From: JAIEPT01 sp038217425
GTDB taxonomy: Bacteria > Planctomycetota > Planctomycetia > Gemmatales > Gemmataceae
NCBI GenBank assembly: GCA_038217425.1
Contig: JBBQPM010000175.1
Span: 1 to 14,658, forward strand
Direction: 5' to 3'
Length of the DNA: 14,658 nucleotides
Part shown: one piece after another, positions 1 through 6,168 of the stretch
Position numbering within the stretch: position 1 is the stretch's first letter
Layout: each line of letters begins with the position of its first letter
Translations under genes and position numbers: made by a program
Notes under the pieces: model-generated
Database searches by the model: none
What the model was told of the DNA's origin: nothing
What the model saw: only the letters and a program-made list of their open reading frames with translations

Positions 1-491
1 TGTTTGCCGTTCGCGACGATCTTGAAGGTGGTCCAGCCGTCGGAGCCTTTGAAGGGATTTTCGCTGGGGGCGAAGAGGTCGTAGAGCGAACCGCCGCCGG
101 TCTTGCCGATCTTGTCGCCGGGCTTGTGGGGCATCACTTGCATTTCAGGCCCGGTGGTCCAGGCGGCGCCCCCTTCTTCGCCCGCGCGGTAGATGATGCC
201 GGAGTTGTTGCCGGTCTCGAAGCGCCAATCGATGGAGAACTCGAAATTCGAGTACGTCTTCTCGGTGACGAGATCGCCGGAGCCGGTCTTTTCCAGGTGA
301 ATCGTGCCGTCCTTGACGATCCAGCCGGCGGCGTCCTTCTGCTTGTATCGGCGCCAGCCATTGAGCGTCTTGCCGTCGAAGAGGAGCGTCCAGCCGTCCT
401 TCTTCTCTTGCTCTGTGAGCGTGTTGGCCTCCTGGCCAGAAACGCTTGCGACGAACATCAAACTGGCCAGGATCTGGAGAAACGCTTTCAT
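1..491 (-). CDS. DUF1080 / 3-keto-disaccharide hydrolase-type exported protein, N-terminal part
   Basis: The reading frame is open from ATG (489-491) to the left edge, giving 163 codons, so the C-terminus is outside the window. Residues 1-20 form a short signal peptide (MKAFLQILASLMFVASVSGQ), so the protein is predicted to be exported. The mature part starts with the family hallmark GWTLLFDGKTLNGW, followed by WRFETGNNSGIIYRAG and GPEMQVM, typical of the concanavalin-like fold of DUF1080 (PF06439). Members of that family hydrolyse or cleave 3-keto-glycosides, and planctomycetes carry many copies. An AGGA sequence about 8 nt upstream supports the start. It is the last visible gene of a leftward block headed by a Gfo/Idh/MocA dehydrogenase, a common partner that could supply a 3-keto-sugar. 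Family assignment is firm; the exact substrate cannot be read from the sequence. Confidence 0.88.
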   Translation of the reverse strand, partial: MKAFLQILASLMFVASVSGQEANTLTEQEKKDGWTLLFDGKTLNGWRRYKQKDAAGWIVKDGTIHLEKTGSGDLVTEKTYSNFEFSIDWRFETGNNSGIIYRAGEEGGAAWTTGPEMQVMPHKPGDKIGKTGGGSLYDLFAPSENPFKGSDGWTTFKIVANGK

Positions 492-507
492 GGGATGCTT
501 CCTTGGG

Positions 508-846
508 TCAGGGGGTGCGTGAGGGGGCGGTGAATTGCCCGACGTCGTCCTTTTTGGGCTTGGAGTCGCCGAAGCTGGGCGTCTGCAGCGATTCGAGCAG
601 AACCTTCTGGAACATCTCGGCCCGCTTGAGTTCTTCGTAGCTCTCGAACTCGGCCATGTGCATGATGTCGCCCAGCGGATACCAGACGGGGACGCCTTTG
701 AGCCAGGTCTCTTCGGGCGCCAGGCCGGTCATGCGCACGCCGGTGATGAACGGGAGTTCGCCGATGAACTGGACTCGTACCTGTTCGAGGATCACCATGC
801 GCTGCGGCGCGGTCTTCTGCTTCAGGACCATGATTTTGCTGAGCAT
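508..846 (-). CDS. Hypothetical small cytoplasmic protein (112 aa)
   Basis: I do not recognise this family. The frame is closed and lies between two supported genes. Its ATG sits 2 nt past the TAG stop of the upstream exported-protein gene, and it ends 16 nt before the DUF1080 start, so it is probably translationally coupled in the same leftward operon. The product has no signal peptide or membrane segment. It is rich in valine and hydrophobic residues early (KTAPQRMVILEQVRVQFIG), has a central GDIMHMAEFESYEELKRAEM stretch likely to be helical, and ends in a polar tail with KPKKDD. An alternative start is the internal Met at residue 6. A longer overlapping frame at 488-1135 on the same strand is out of phase and lacks comparable context. 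Its operon position suggests an accessory role alongside the sugar-oxidising genes, but this is inference only. Confidence 0.62.
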   Translation of the reverse strand: MLSKIMVLKQKTAPQRMVILEQVRVQFIGELPFITGVRMTGLAPEETWLKGVPVWYPLGDIMHMAEFESYEELKRAEMFQKVLLESLQTPSFGDSKPKKDDVGQFTAPSRTP

Positions 847-848
847 GA

Positions 849-1205
849 CTAGCGCACTCCGAATGCGGCGAGCTGCAGGCCGGCGCCGAGATTGCGAATC
901 TCGACGTAGTGTTTTTCCTTGTCTTTCCCGGTCCAGCGGACCGAGAGGTCGCCCTGATCCTGCGAGGCGACGCAGTTGCCGTGGTCGTCGAAGACGTACA
1001 GTCCCAGACTGCCCGCCGGGATCTCCTCGGCGAGATCGTTGGCAACGTGAAACTGCTGAGGTTTGCCGGTTCCCTCGACGGCGATCGAGGCGCTGGCCAA
1101 CGGCGCCAGGGGGAGCGATTGGGCTTCAGAGTCATGGTGCGTCGCGAAGCCGACCAGCGCCAGCAGCAGGCTGCAACAGACGGCGAGGGTTCGAGGGAGG
1201 TTCAT
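849..1205 (-). CDS. Small exported protein of unknown function (118 aa)
   Basis: I chose the ATG at 1203-1205 because a GGAG lies 6 nt upstream. A TTG four codons earlier (1215-1217) is also in frame but overlaps that ribosome site. The N-terminus MNLPRTLAVCCSLLLALVGF is a clear signal peptide, probably cleaved before residue 30, so the product is periplasmic or secreted. The mature part is short, about 90 residues, and looks like a single beta-rich domain: GSLGLYVFDDHGNCVASQDQ, a WTGKDKEKHYVEIRN strand and a C-terminal GLQLAAFGVR. It loosely resembles small pre-peptidase-type beta sandwiches, but I cannot assign a family. It follows the Gfo/Idh gene after a palindromic repeat and precedes the 112-residue hypothetical gene by 2 nt. 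Confidence 0.68.
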   Translation of the reverse strand: MNLPRTLAVCCSLLLALVGFATHHDSEAQSLPLAPLASASIAVEGTGKPQQFHVANDLAEEIPAGSLGLYVFDDHGNCVASQDQGDLSVRWTGKDKEKHYVEIRNLGAGLQLAAFGVR

Positions 1206-1219
1206 GCGTATCTCCAATC

Positions 1220-1286
1220 GTTTAGCCGCCGCGCTCTCGCGGCGCGGCTGCGACGTTCAGGCGCCGCGAGGGCGCGGCGGCTAAAC
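1220..1286. repeat. 26-bp inverted repeat (palindromic, REP-like) between Gfo/Idh gene and next gene
   Basis: The left arm 1220-1245 and right arm 1261-1286 are reverse complements over 26 bp with a single mismatch, separated by 15 bp. The arms begin and end with GTTTAGCCGCCGCGC and its complement. As RNA this would form a very stable GC-rich hairpin. It begins 2 nt beyond the Gfo/Idh stop and ends 14 nt before the next gene's start, so it could attenuate or process the operon transcript. There is no U-tract of note. A partial match (GGCTAAACTACTTTT) follows the phosphatase stop near 9135. Confidence 0.85.
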
Positions 1287-1288
1287 AA

Positions 1289-2482
1289 CTAGCGCCGGCA
1301 CAGCGGGTGCTTGAGCGAGCGCCAGGCGCCTCCGTCCTGGGAGCTGGCGACGCACTGCGTGATGAAGTTCATGCCGTCGACGCCGTCCGCGACGCTCGGG
1401 TAGCGCGATCCGGCCGCGTCGTGCTTCTGACCGCCGGCGCGGACGATCATGTCATCGTACGCGGCGGTGTAGATGTTGGCGAACGCTTCGAGGAACGCCT
1501 CGGGATGCCCGGCCGGGATGCGCGTCGAGGCGCCCGCAGCAGCGCCGAGGTACGGCCCGCCGCCACGCGTGTAGATCTGGTGCGGCTTGCCATTCGTGCG
1601 AATCGTCATCTTGTTCGGCTCCTCCTGATGCCACTCCAGGGCGCCCTTGGTGCCGTCGATTTCGACCCACAAATCGTTTTCCCGGCCATGCGAAATCTGC
1701 GACGCCGTCACCGTCCCCAGCGCCCCGTTCTGATACTGAATCAGCGCTGCGCCGTAATCGTCGAGGGGCCGACCTTCGACGAACGTCTTGAGCGTGCACG
1801 CAATCTTGTCGGGGAGCAGGCCGCTGACGAAACGGCCGAGGTTGTACGCATGCGTGGCGATATCGCCGAAGCAGCCCGCGGCGCCGGATCGTTTCGGATC
1901 GGTGCGCCAGGTCGCTTGCTTCTGGTTCTCGCCTTCGAGCTTGGTCCGCAGCCAGCCCTGGATGTAGAAGGCGCGGACGGCGTTGATCTCGCCCAACTCG
2001 CCCGCCAGGACCATGTCGCGGGCCTGACGCACCAGCGGATAGCCGGTGTAATTGTGCGTGACCGCGAAGACGACGCCCGTCCTGGCGACGACCTTCGCGA
2101 GTTCTTCCGCCTGGGCGAGGTCGAACGTCAGCGGCTTATCGCACAAGACGTTGAAGCCCGCCTCGGCACAGGCCTTGGCGATCTCGAAGTGCGTGTGATT
2201 GGGCGTGGCGACGGAGACGAAGTCGATGCGCCGGTCGGCGGGGAGTTTCAGCTCCGCGTCGATGAGTTCTTGGACGGAGCCGTACGCGCGGTCGGGCTTG
2301 ATGTCGAAGTCGGCAGCCGAAGCTTTGGCGCGGGCCGGATCGCTGGAGAGGGCGCCGGCGACGAGTTCGGCGCGGTTGTCGAGCACGGCGGCGATCGAGT
2401 GGACTTTGCCGATGAAGGCGCCCTGACCGCCGCCGATCAGGCCCATGCGCAGTTTCCGATGGAGGGGGGCATTGGTTGGCAT
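1289..2482 (-). CDS. Gfo/Idh/MocA family NAD(P)-dependent oxidoreductase
   Basis: This 397-residue protein is a predicted sugar or polyol dehydrogenase. The N-terminal Rossmann fold shows MGLIGGGQGAFIGKVH (residues 13-28), a glycine-rich nucleotide-binding loop. VSVATPNHTHFEIAKAC follows at about 89-105 and the conserved CDKP at 114-117, with K116 as the usual catalytic or cofactor lysine. The C-terminal domain has GDIATHAYNL (206-215) with D207 and H211 in the active-site position. Length and domain order fit the family. The open frame continues far upstream, antisense to the next gene. I placed the start at ATG 2480-2482 because homologues begin there and a GGAG lies 5 nt upstream. There is no signal peptide, so it is cytoplasmic. 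It heads the leftward block that ends with the DUF1080 gene, suggesting sugar oxidation feeding a 3-keto intermediate. Substrate is unknown. Confidence 0.94.
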   Translation of the reverse strand: MPTNAPLHRKLRMGLIGGGQGAFIGKVHSIAAVLDNRAELVAGALSSDPARAKASAADFDIKPDRAYGSVQELIDAELKLPADRRIDFVSVATPNHTHFEIAKACAEAGFNVLCDKPLTFDLAQAEELAKVVARTGVVFAVTHNYTGYPLVRQARDMVLAGELGEINAVRAFYIQGWLRTKLEGENQKQATWRTDPKRSGAAGCFGDIATHAYNLGRFVSGLLPDKIACTLKTFVEGRPLDDYGAALIQYQNGALGTVTASQISHGRENDLWVEIDGTKGALEWHQEEPNKMTIRTNGKPHQIYTRGGGPYLGAAAGASTRIPAGHPEAFLEAFANIYTAAYDDMIVRAGGQKHDAAGSRYPSVADGVDGMNFITQCVASSQDGGAWRSLKHPLCRR

Positions 2483-2607
2483 ACGGGCTCCGCGTGAGAC
2501 ACGAGTTTGTTTCGGGACATGATAACGATTCGCGGCAGCAGTTGCGAGCAGGGAAACCTTGACATTTGACGATAATCTGAGAAACTTCAAGCATGTCGCG
2601 CATCCTC

Positions 2608-2636
2608 CTCGTTCCCGGGCAGAGCCCGGGAACGAG
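2608..2636. repeat. 13-bp perfect inverted repeat (CTCGTTCCCGGGC family) in a divergent intergenic region
   Basis: The arms 2608-2620 and 2624-2636 are perfect reverse complements around a 3-nt loop. The motif, CTCGTTCCCGGGC and its complement, belongs to a type of dispersed palindrome that I recall as common in planctomycete and cyanobacterial genomes. It lies between the divergent Gfo/Idh and DUF1501 starts, 20 nt before the DUF1501 ATG, so it would fall in that gene's leader. The rest of the 174-bp spacer is comparatively AT-rich and has TTGACA at 2559-2564, but no well-spaced -10, so I do not call a promoter. Confidence 0.82.
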
Positions 2637-2656
2637 AACTCTTCTTTAAGAAACTG

Positions 2657-4003
2657 ATGGACATGCTCAACAGACGCGATCTCCTGCGCATCGGCGGACT
2701 CGGCGCGTTCGGCGCCGGCGCTCTCGAAGCACTCGCCGCTCCCCGCCGCGGCGCCCGGGCGAAGTCGGTCATCTTCCTCCACCAATGGGGCGGGCCGAGT
2801 CAAACCGATACCTTCGACTTGAAGCCCGGCGCCCCGGAAGAAGTCCGCGGCGAATATCGGCCCATCCGCACCTCCGTCCCCGGCACCATCATCTGCGACC
2901 GCTTGCCGCGCATGGCCAAGGTCATGGACAAGGTGACGCTGATCCGCTCCGTCCGGCACGAAATGAAGAACCACAACTCGGCCGGCTATTACAGCCTCAC
3001 CGGGACGGCGCCGCCGAGCGACGATCAACGCCTGCGCGACTCGCGCGAACTCTTCCCCGCGTTCGGCAGCGTCGTCGATCGTTTCGCTCCCGCGGGTCTG
3101 GGGACGCCGACGTTCGTGTCGTACCCGCACGTCATCGCCGACGGTTCCATCACGCCGGGGCAGCATGCCAGCTTCCTCGGCCCGGCGCATGATCCGTTCT
3201 TCATCCAGCAAGATCCGAACGCGGGCGACTTCCGCTTGCCGGAGTTGAGTCTGCCCGCGAACCTCTCGCTGAGCCGACTCGAGAATCGTCGGCAGGTGAT
3301 GAACCTGATCGATCAATCGACGCGCATCCTGGAGACGTCCGAACGGGCCCGCGGCATCGACGCGCATTATCAGCGGGCGCTGTCGATGCTGACGTCGCCG
3401 CGGTTTCGCGAGGCGTTCGATCTCGCCCGGGAGCCGACCAGTGTCCGCGAAATGTACGGCCGAACGACGTACGGCCAGGGTTGTCTGCTCGCCCGTAGAC
3501 TCGTGGAATCGGGGGTCAAGTTCGTGACGGTTTACTTCGCCCCGACGATCGGCGGGCAGGATCTCGTCAACGGCTGGGATACGCACGGCTTCAACGGCAA
3601 GAAGATGTATCCGATCCTCAACCAGCATCTGGTGCCGATCACCGATCAGACGTTGCCGACGCTGCTGGAAGATCTCGAAGTTCGCGGGTTGCTGGACGAC
3701 ACGCTGGTGCTGTGGATGGGTGAGTTCGGCCGTTCGCCGCGGATCAACGCGAACGCCGGCCGAGATCATTGGCCGCAGTGTTACACGGTGCTCATGGCCG
3801 GCGGCGGCGTCAAACGGGGAACGATCTTCGGATCGTCCGACCGCATCGGCGCGTATCCGTCCACGAACCCGGTGCGGCCGGAGGACTTGGCGGCAACGCT
3901 GTATCATCTGCTCGGCATCGATCCGCACAGCGAGGTGCGCGATGCGCTCAATCGGCCGCTGGGGATCTCAAGCGGCAGCGTCATCGACGGGGTGTGCGTC
4001 TGA
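2657..4003 (+). CDS. DUF1501 family exported protein with Tat-type signal
   Basis: This 448-residue protein matches the DUF1501 family (alkaline-phosphatase/sulfatase-like fold) that is greatly expanded in planctomycetes. The N-terminus MDMLNRRDLLRIGGLGAFGA is a twin-arginine signal (R6-R7 followed by a hydrophobic stretch), so export in folded form is predicted. Family hallmarks in order are IFLHQWGGPSQTDTFDLKPG, MKNHNSAGYYSLTG, AFDLAREP, LARRLVESGVKFV, NGWDTHGFN, WMGEFGRSPRI and AGRDHWPQ. The family's length is normal. The start could be Met1 or Met3; neither has a strong ribosome site. DUF1501 genes usually sit beside DUF1549/DUF1553 cytochrome-like genes, but here it stands alone, divergent from the Gfo/Idh gene and followed 29 nt later by a zinc-ribbon membrane gene. 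The biochemical function of the family is not established to my knowledge. Confidence 0.93.
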   Translation: MDMLNRRDLLRIGGLGAFGAGALEALAAPRRGARAKSVIFLHQWGGPSQTDTFDLKPGAPEEVRGEYRPIRTSVPGTIICDRLPRMAKVMDKVTLIRSVRHEMKNHNSAGYYSLTGTAPPSDDQRLRDSRELFPAFGSVVDRFAPAGLGTPTFVSYPHVIADGSITPGQHASFLGPAHDPFFIQQDPNAGDFRLPELSLPANLSLSRLENRRQVMNLIDQSTRILETSERARGIDAHYQRALSMLTSPRFREAFDLAREPTSVREMYGRTTYGQGCLLARRLVESGVKFVTVYFAPTIGGQDLVNGWDTHGFNGKKMYPILNQHLVPITDQTLPTLLEDLEVRGLLDDTLVLWMGEFGRSPRINANAGRDHWPQCYTVLMAGGGVKRGTIFGSSDRIGAYPSTNPVRPEDLAATLYHLLGIDPHSEVRDALNRPLGISSGSVIDGVCV

Positions 4004-4032
4004 GCGAGTAAAAGCGAGAATGAGGAGGCATC

Positions 4033-4464
4033 ATGCCGATTGATATTTCGTGCAGTTGCGGAAGAACGCTCAACGTACCGAACACTTTCGCCGGAAAAAA
4101 CCTGCCCTGTCCGGGGTGCGGCAAGCCAATCGCCGTTTCAATCGCAGGAGTTGTTGTTGGCAATGCAGTCGAACCTCCGCCCTTGCCTTCGGATCAAGAA
4201 ACGCGTTCCCCCATGACCCGCAGAGCCCGCAAGAACACGGCAGGACAAGCGTTCTTGGCTGGCCTTGGATGTTTCGGATTTGCGGTGCTTCTCTTTCTTA
4301 TTCTCTACGGCCTGGAACAATCCGGGAGTGGAGCCAACGTCCATTGGCTCATCGCCGTCCTCTACTACGTCGGCGGCAAATGGCTCGTCTCTGGCTTGCT
4401 GACGGTTCTTGGAACGATTTGCTTTATTGCCGGATTCGTCGAGCTATTCAGTCCTCGCAAGTAG
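4033..4464 (+). CDS. Zinc-ribbon membrane protein of unknown function (143 aa)
   Basis: The frame starts at an ATG with a strong AGGAGG ribosome site 4 nt upstream. The N-terminal CSCGRTLNVPNTFAGKNLPC segment plus CPGCGKPI supplies four metal-type cysteines (C7, C9, C26, C29), a small zinc ribbon common in planctomycete membrane proteins. A proline-rich linker (VEPPPLPSD, about 46-54) leads to two hydrophobic regions: about residues 74-94 (FLAGLGCFGFAVLLFLILYG) and about 105-138, the second possibly split in two. The ribbon would lie in the cytoplasm. It follows the DUF1501 gene by 29 nt and converges on the ferritin-like gene. Base composition appears somewhat lower in GC than its neighbours by eye. 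Function is unknown; a small DNA-, protein- or metal-sensing role is only a guess. Confidence 0.82.
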   Translation: MPIDISCSCGRTLNVPNTFAGKNLPCPGCGKPIAVSIAGVVVGNAVEPPPLPSDQETRSPMTRRARKNTAGQAFLAGLGCFGFAVLLFLILYGLEQSGSGANVHWLIAVLYYVGGKWLVSGLLTVLGTICFIAGFVELFSPRK

Positions 4465-4494
4465 CGAGTCTGATCGATAAGGGGGTATGCATTT

Positions 4495-4557
4495 GAAAGC
4501 CCAGGGATGGCTATCCCTGGGGCTTGAATTCCCAGGGACAGCCGTCCCTGGGCTTTC
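4495..4557. repeat. Nested inverted repeat, copy 1 (GAAAGCCCAGGGA family)
   Basis: The outer arms 4495-4507 and 4545-4557 are perfect 13-bp reverse complements. Inside are two further hairpins: 4501-4507 with 4514-4520, and 4531-4538 with 4545-4552. The element sits between two convergent genes, 30 nt after the zinc-ribbon gene stop and 8 nt beyond the ferritin-like gene stop, so it could act as a bidirectional terminator or transcript-end stabiliser. The same outer arms recur at 6000-6113 on the other side of the ferritin-like gene. Confidence 0.85.
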
Positions 4558-4565
4558 GCCGATAT

Positions 4566-5978
4566 CTACGCACTCCCCATCACGTTCTTCAAATCCGCCC
4601 GCACGCCCGAGTAATCCTCCGCCCAGCCGGCCACCTTCGGATCGGGCGACTCGCCCCATGCCTTGCAGGCTTGCAGATAGATTGCCGGCCACCAGTTGGC
4701 GTGCTCGGTCAGGCCGTCGTCCTTCACGCCTTGCCAGTTGCTCAGGATCCGCGACCAACATTGATCGCCGTACGCCAGGGCCGCTTTGAGGTCGCCGAAC
4801 TCGGGGATGTACCACTTGCGTCCGAGCTGGGCGTGCAGCACCTCGTCGGCCCAGTCGAAGTCCTGGATGGTCGCGATCAGCGGGATGCCCGATTCCAGGC
4901 CGACCTCCCACTCGTAGCGTTTGCCGGTCTTGGTCATCAGTCCCTGCTCGATGAAGAAGAGGACCGCGTGGCGCTCGAGCGGCGTGCATTCGGTGTTGAG
5001 GCGGTACGACCAGTTGAAGGTGATGCGCGCCTGCGTCCAGTCGACGCCGAGGGCGTGGAAGCCGACCTCGCCCATCATGGCATGGCGGGCCTCGTCCCAG
5101 AGTTGGCGGGACATATCGAGGTAGTAGGGCCAGGGTTTGCCCTTGGTCTCGATGAGGATGCTGGCCATCATCTCGGGGACGTCGATTTCGCGCAAGCGCT
5201 TGTAGAGCATCATGAGCGTCTTCGGCTTGGCGGGGAGATTCGCGTCGTAGAGAAACGCCTCCGCGTTGACGCCTTGGTTCCAGAGATCTTGCCAGCGTTC
5301 GTCGCGTTTGGGGACGCGTTCGTAGACGTAGGGTTTGGCCGAAAAATGTCTGGCCGGAACCTGATCACTCGGTTCGGAGATCCCATCAAGTCCGCCGGCT
5401 GCCCCGACGCAATCGTTAAGCATCAGGATCCACGTTTTCAATTCCTGCACTTTTGCCGAGTCAACAAGACAATCGACAGCATCGCTGCCGAACTTGTACA
5501 TGTCTTCAAGCTCCATTTCGGCGAAGCGAATAATGCGGATCGATGGCGCGTCCGCTAGCGGGTTCGTGTCCTGTTGGTGGCGACCCAACCCGCCTAACAA
5601 GCTAAGTACCGCCACATTGTAGATGCCATACAACAACGATTCCGTCGTCGGCGCCGTGAGGATCTCGTCAAAGAATATCGCCAGCGCCTCGTGCGGAACC
5701 TCCTCGAGCCCCAGAGGCGGTTCGCGCATCTCACCGATGCGCGTCCGTAACGCCTGGACGTGCTCCGCACAGAGATACGCGTGATGTGCGAAGGCAGTCT
5801 TGATCTCGTAGATCGGCTCGGCCGTGAGACGAGCGGTGAAGATCTCGTGCAGCCGGACGAAGGCGTAGTGAAATCGCTTGAGGCGAGCGACGCAGGACTC
5901 GACGCTCATGCCGGGGCGGGCGGCGTCTTCGAGCGTCGTCAGGCCGGCGAGCGGGGGGATGCCGCGATATCGGTTCAT
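4566..5978 (-). CDS. Ferritin-like diiron-site protein, uncharacterised (470 aa)
   Basis: The start ATG at 5976-5978 has a GGAG 5 nt upstream; the open frame extends further only through a repeat. The C-terminal half carries a full four-helix diiron ligand series: E269 (VPEMMASILIE), E296 and H299 (LWDEARHAMMGE), E344 (LFFIEQGLM), and E379 with H382 (WADEVLHAQLGRKW). This E, ExxH, E, ExxH order and spacing matches ferritin-like carboxylate-bridged diiron enzymes. The N-terminal half (about residues 30-160) is also helical and ferritin-like, with IYEIKTAFAHHAYLCAEHVQ at 56-75 and FAEMELEDMY at 152-161, and may be a degenerate second bundle. There is no signal peptide or membrane segment. It is a lone leftward gene flanked on both sides by copies of one palindromic repeat. 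Function could be oxygenation, oxidation or iron handling; no substrate can be inferred. Superfamily assignment is good, subfamily unknown. Confidence 0.8.
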   Translation of the reverse strand: MNRYRGIPPLAGLTTLEDAARPGMSVESCVARLKRFHYAFVRLHEIFTARLTAEPIYEIKTAFAHHAYLCAEHVQALRTRIGEMREPPLGLEEVPHEALAIFFDEILTAPTTESLLYGIYNVAVLSLLGGLGRHQQDTNPLADAPSIRIIRFAEMELEDMYKFGSDAVDCLVDSAKVQELKTWILMLNDCVGAAGGLDGISEPSDQVPARHFSAKPYVYERVPKRDERWQDLWNQGVNAEAFLYDANLPAKPKTLMMLYKRLREIDVPEMMASILIETKGKPWPYYLDMSRQLWDEARHAMMGEVGFHALGVDWTQARITFNWSYRLNTECTPLERHAVLFFIEQGLMTKTGKRYEWEVGLESGIPLIATIQDFDWADEVLHAQLGRKWYIPEFGDLKAALAYGDQCWSRILSNWQGVKDDGLTEHANWWPAIYLQACKAWGESPDPKVAGWAEDYSGVRADLKNVMGSA

Positions 5979-5999
5979 GGTGGCTCCGTAACTCTCGAC

Positions 6000-6113
6000 G
6001 AAAGCCCAGGGATAGCGATCCCTGGGAAAGCGGCAGTAAACAGTATCCAATCCGAGCTGCGGAAGAACGATACGCTTCGGGCGATTCCCCAGGATAGCCA
6101 TCCCTGGGCTTTC
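6000..6113. repeat. Nested inverted repeat, copy 2 (GAAAGCCCAGGGA family)
   Basis: The outer 13-bp arms, 6000-6012 and 6101-6113, are perfect reverse complements and identical to those of the copy at 4495-4557. The interior is longer (88 bp against 37 bp), with a hairpin at 6005-6026 (CCCAGGGA with TCCCTGGG) and an imperfect one near 6086-6108. It occupies most of the spacer between the divergent ferritin-like and ABC genes, beginning 22 nt upstream of the ferritin-like start and ending 12 nt before the ABC promoter -10. Confidence 0.82.
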
Positions 6114-6124
6114 CGGCCCCCTTG

Positions 6125-6133
6125 TGGTACAAT
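6125..6133 (+). promoter_or_regulatory. Candidate extended -10 promoter for the ABC gene
   Basis: TGGTACAAT is an extended -10 element (TGn followed by TACAAT at 6128-6133). A start about 7 nt later would leave a leader of about 30 nt before the ATG at 6169. There is no convincing -35 hexamer at the usual distance, which falls inside the palindromic repeat, consistent with an extended -10 type. Prediction by eye only. Confidence 0.42.
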
Positions 6134-6168
6134 GCCCGCATTCTTCGCGTACCCGGCGGGAACTTCAC

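Noticed and set aside
488..1135. 215-codon minus-strand frame spanning two small genes
   Set aside because: It overlaps, out of phase, the two small genes that have coupled spacing, a signal peptide and ribosome sites. Its own sequence is Arg/Pro/Ser-rich and lacks such support.
2559..2576. TTGACA followed by GATAAT as a promoter for the DUF1501 gene
   Set aside because: The spacer is only 6 nt, so they cannot be a -35/-10 pair, and no alternative hexamer lies at the right distance.
2483..3928. Long upstream extension of the Gfo/Idh frame, giving an 879-codon minus-strand frame
   Set aside because: It is antisense to the well-supported DUF1501 gene, has Arg/Asp-rich low-similarity sequence, and the family start with its ribosome site is at 2482. 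It is a GC-rich shadow frame.
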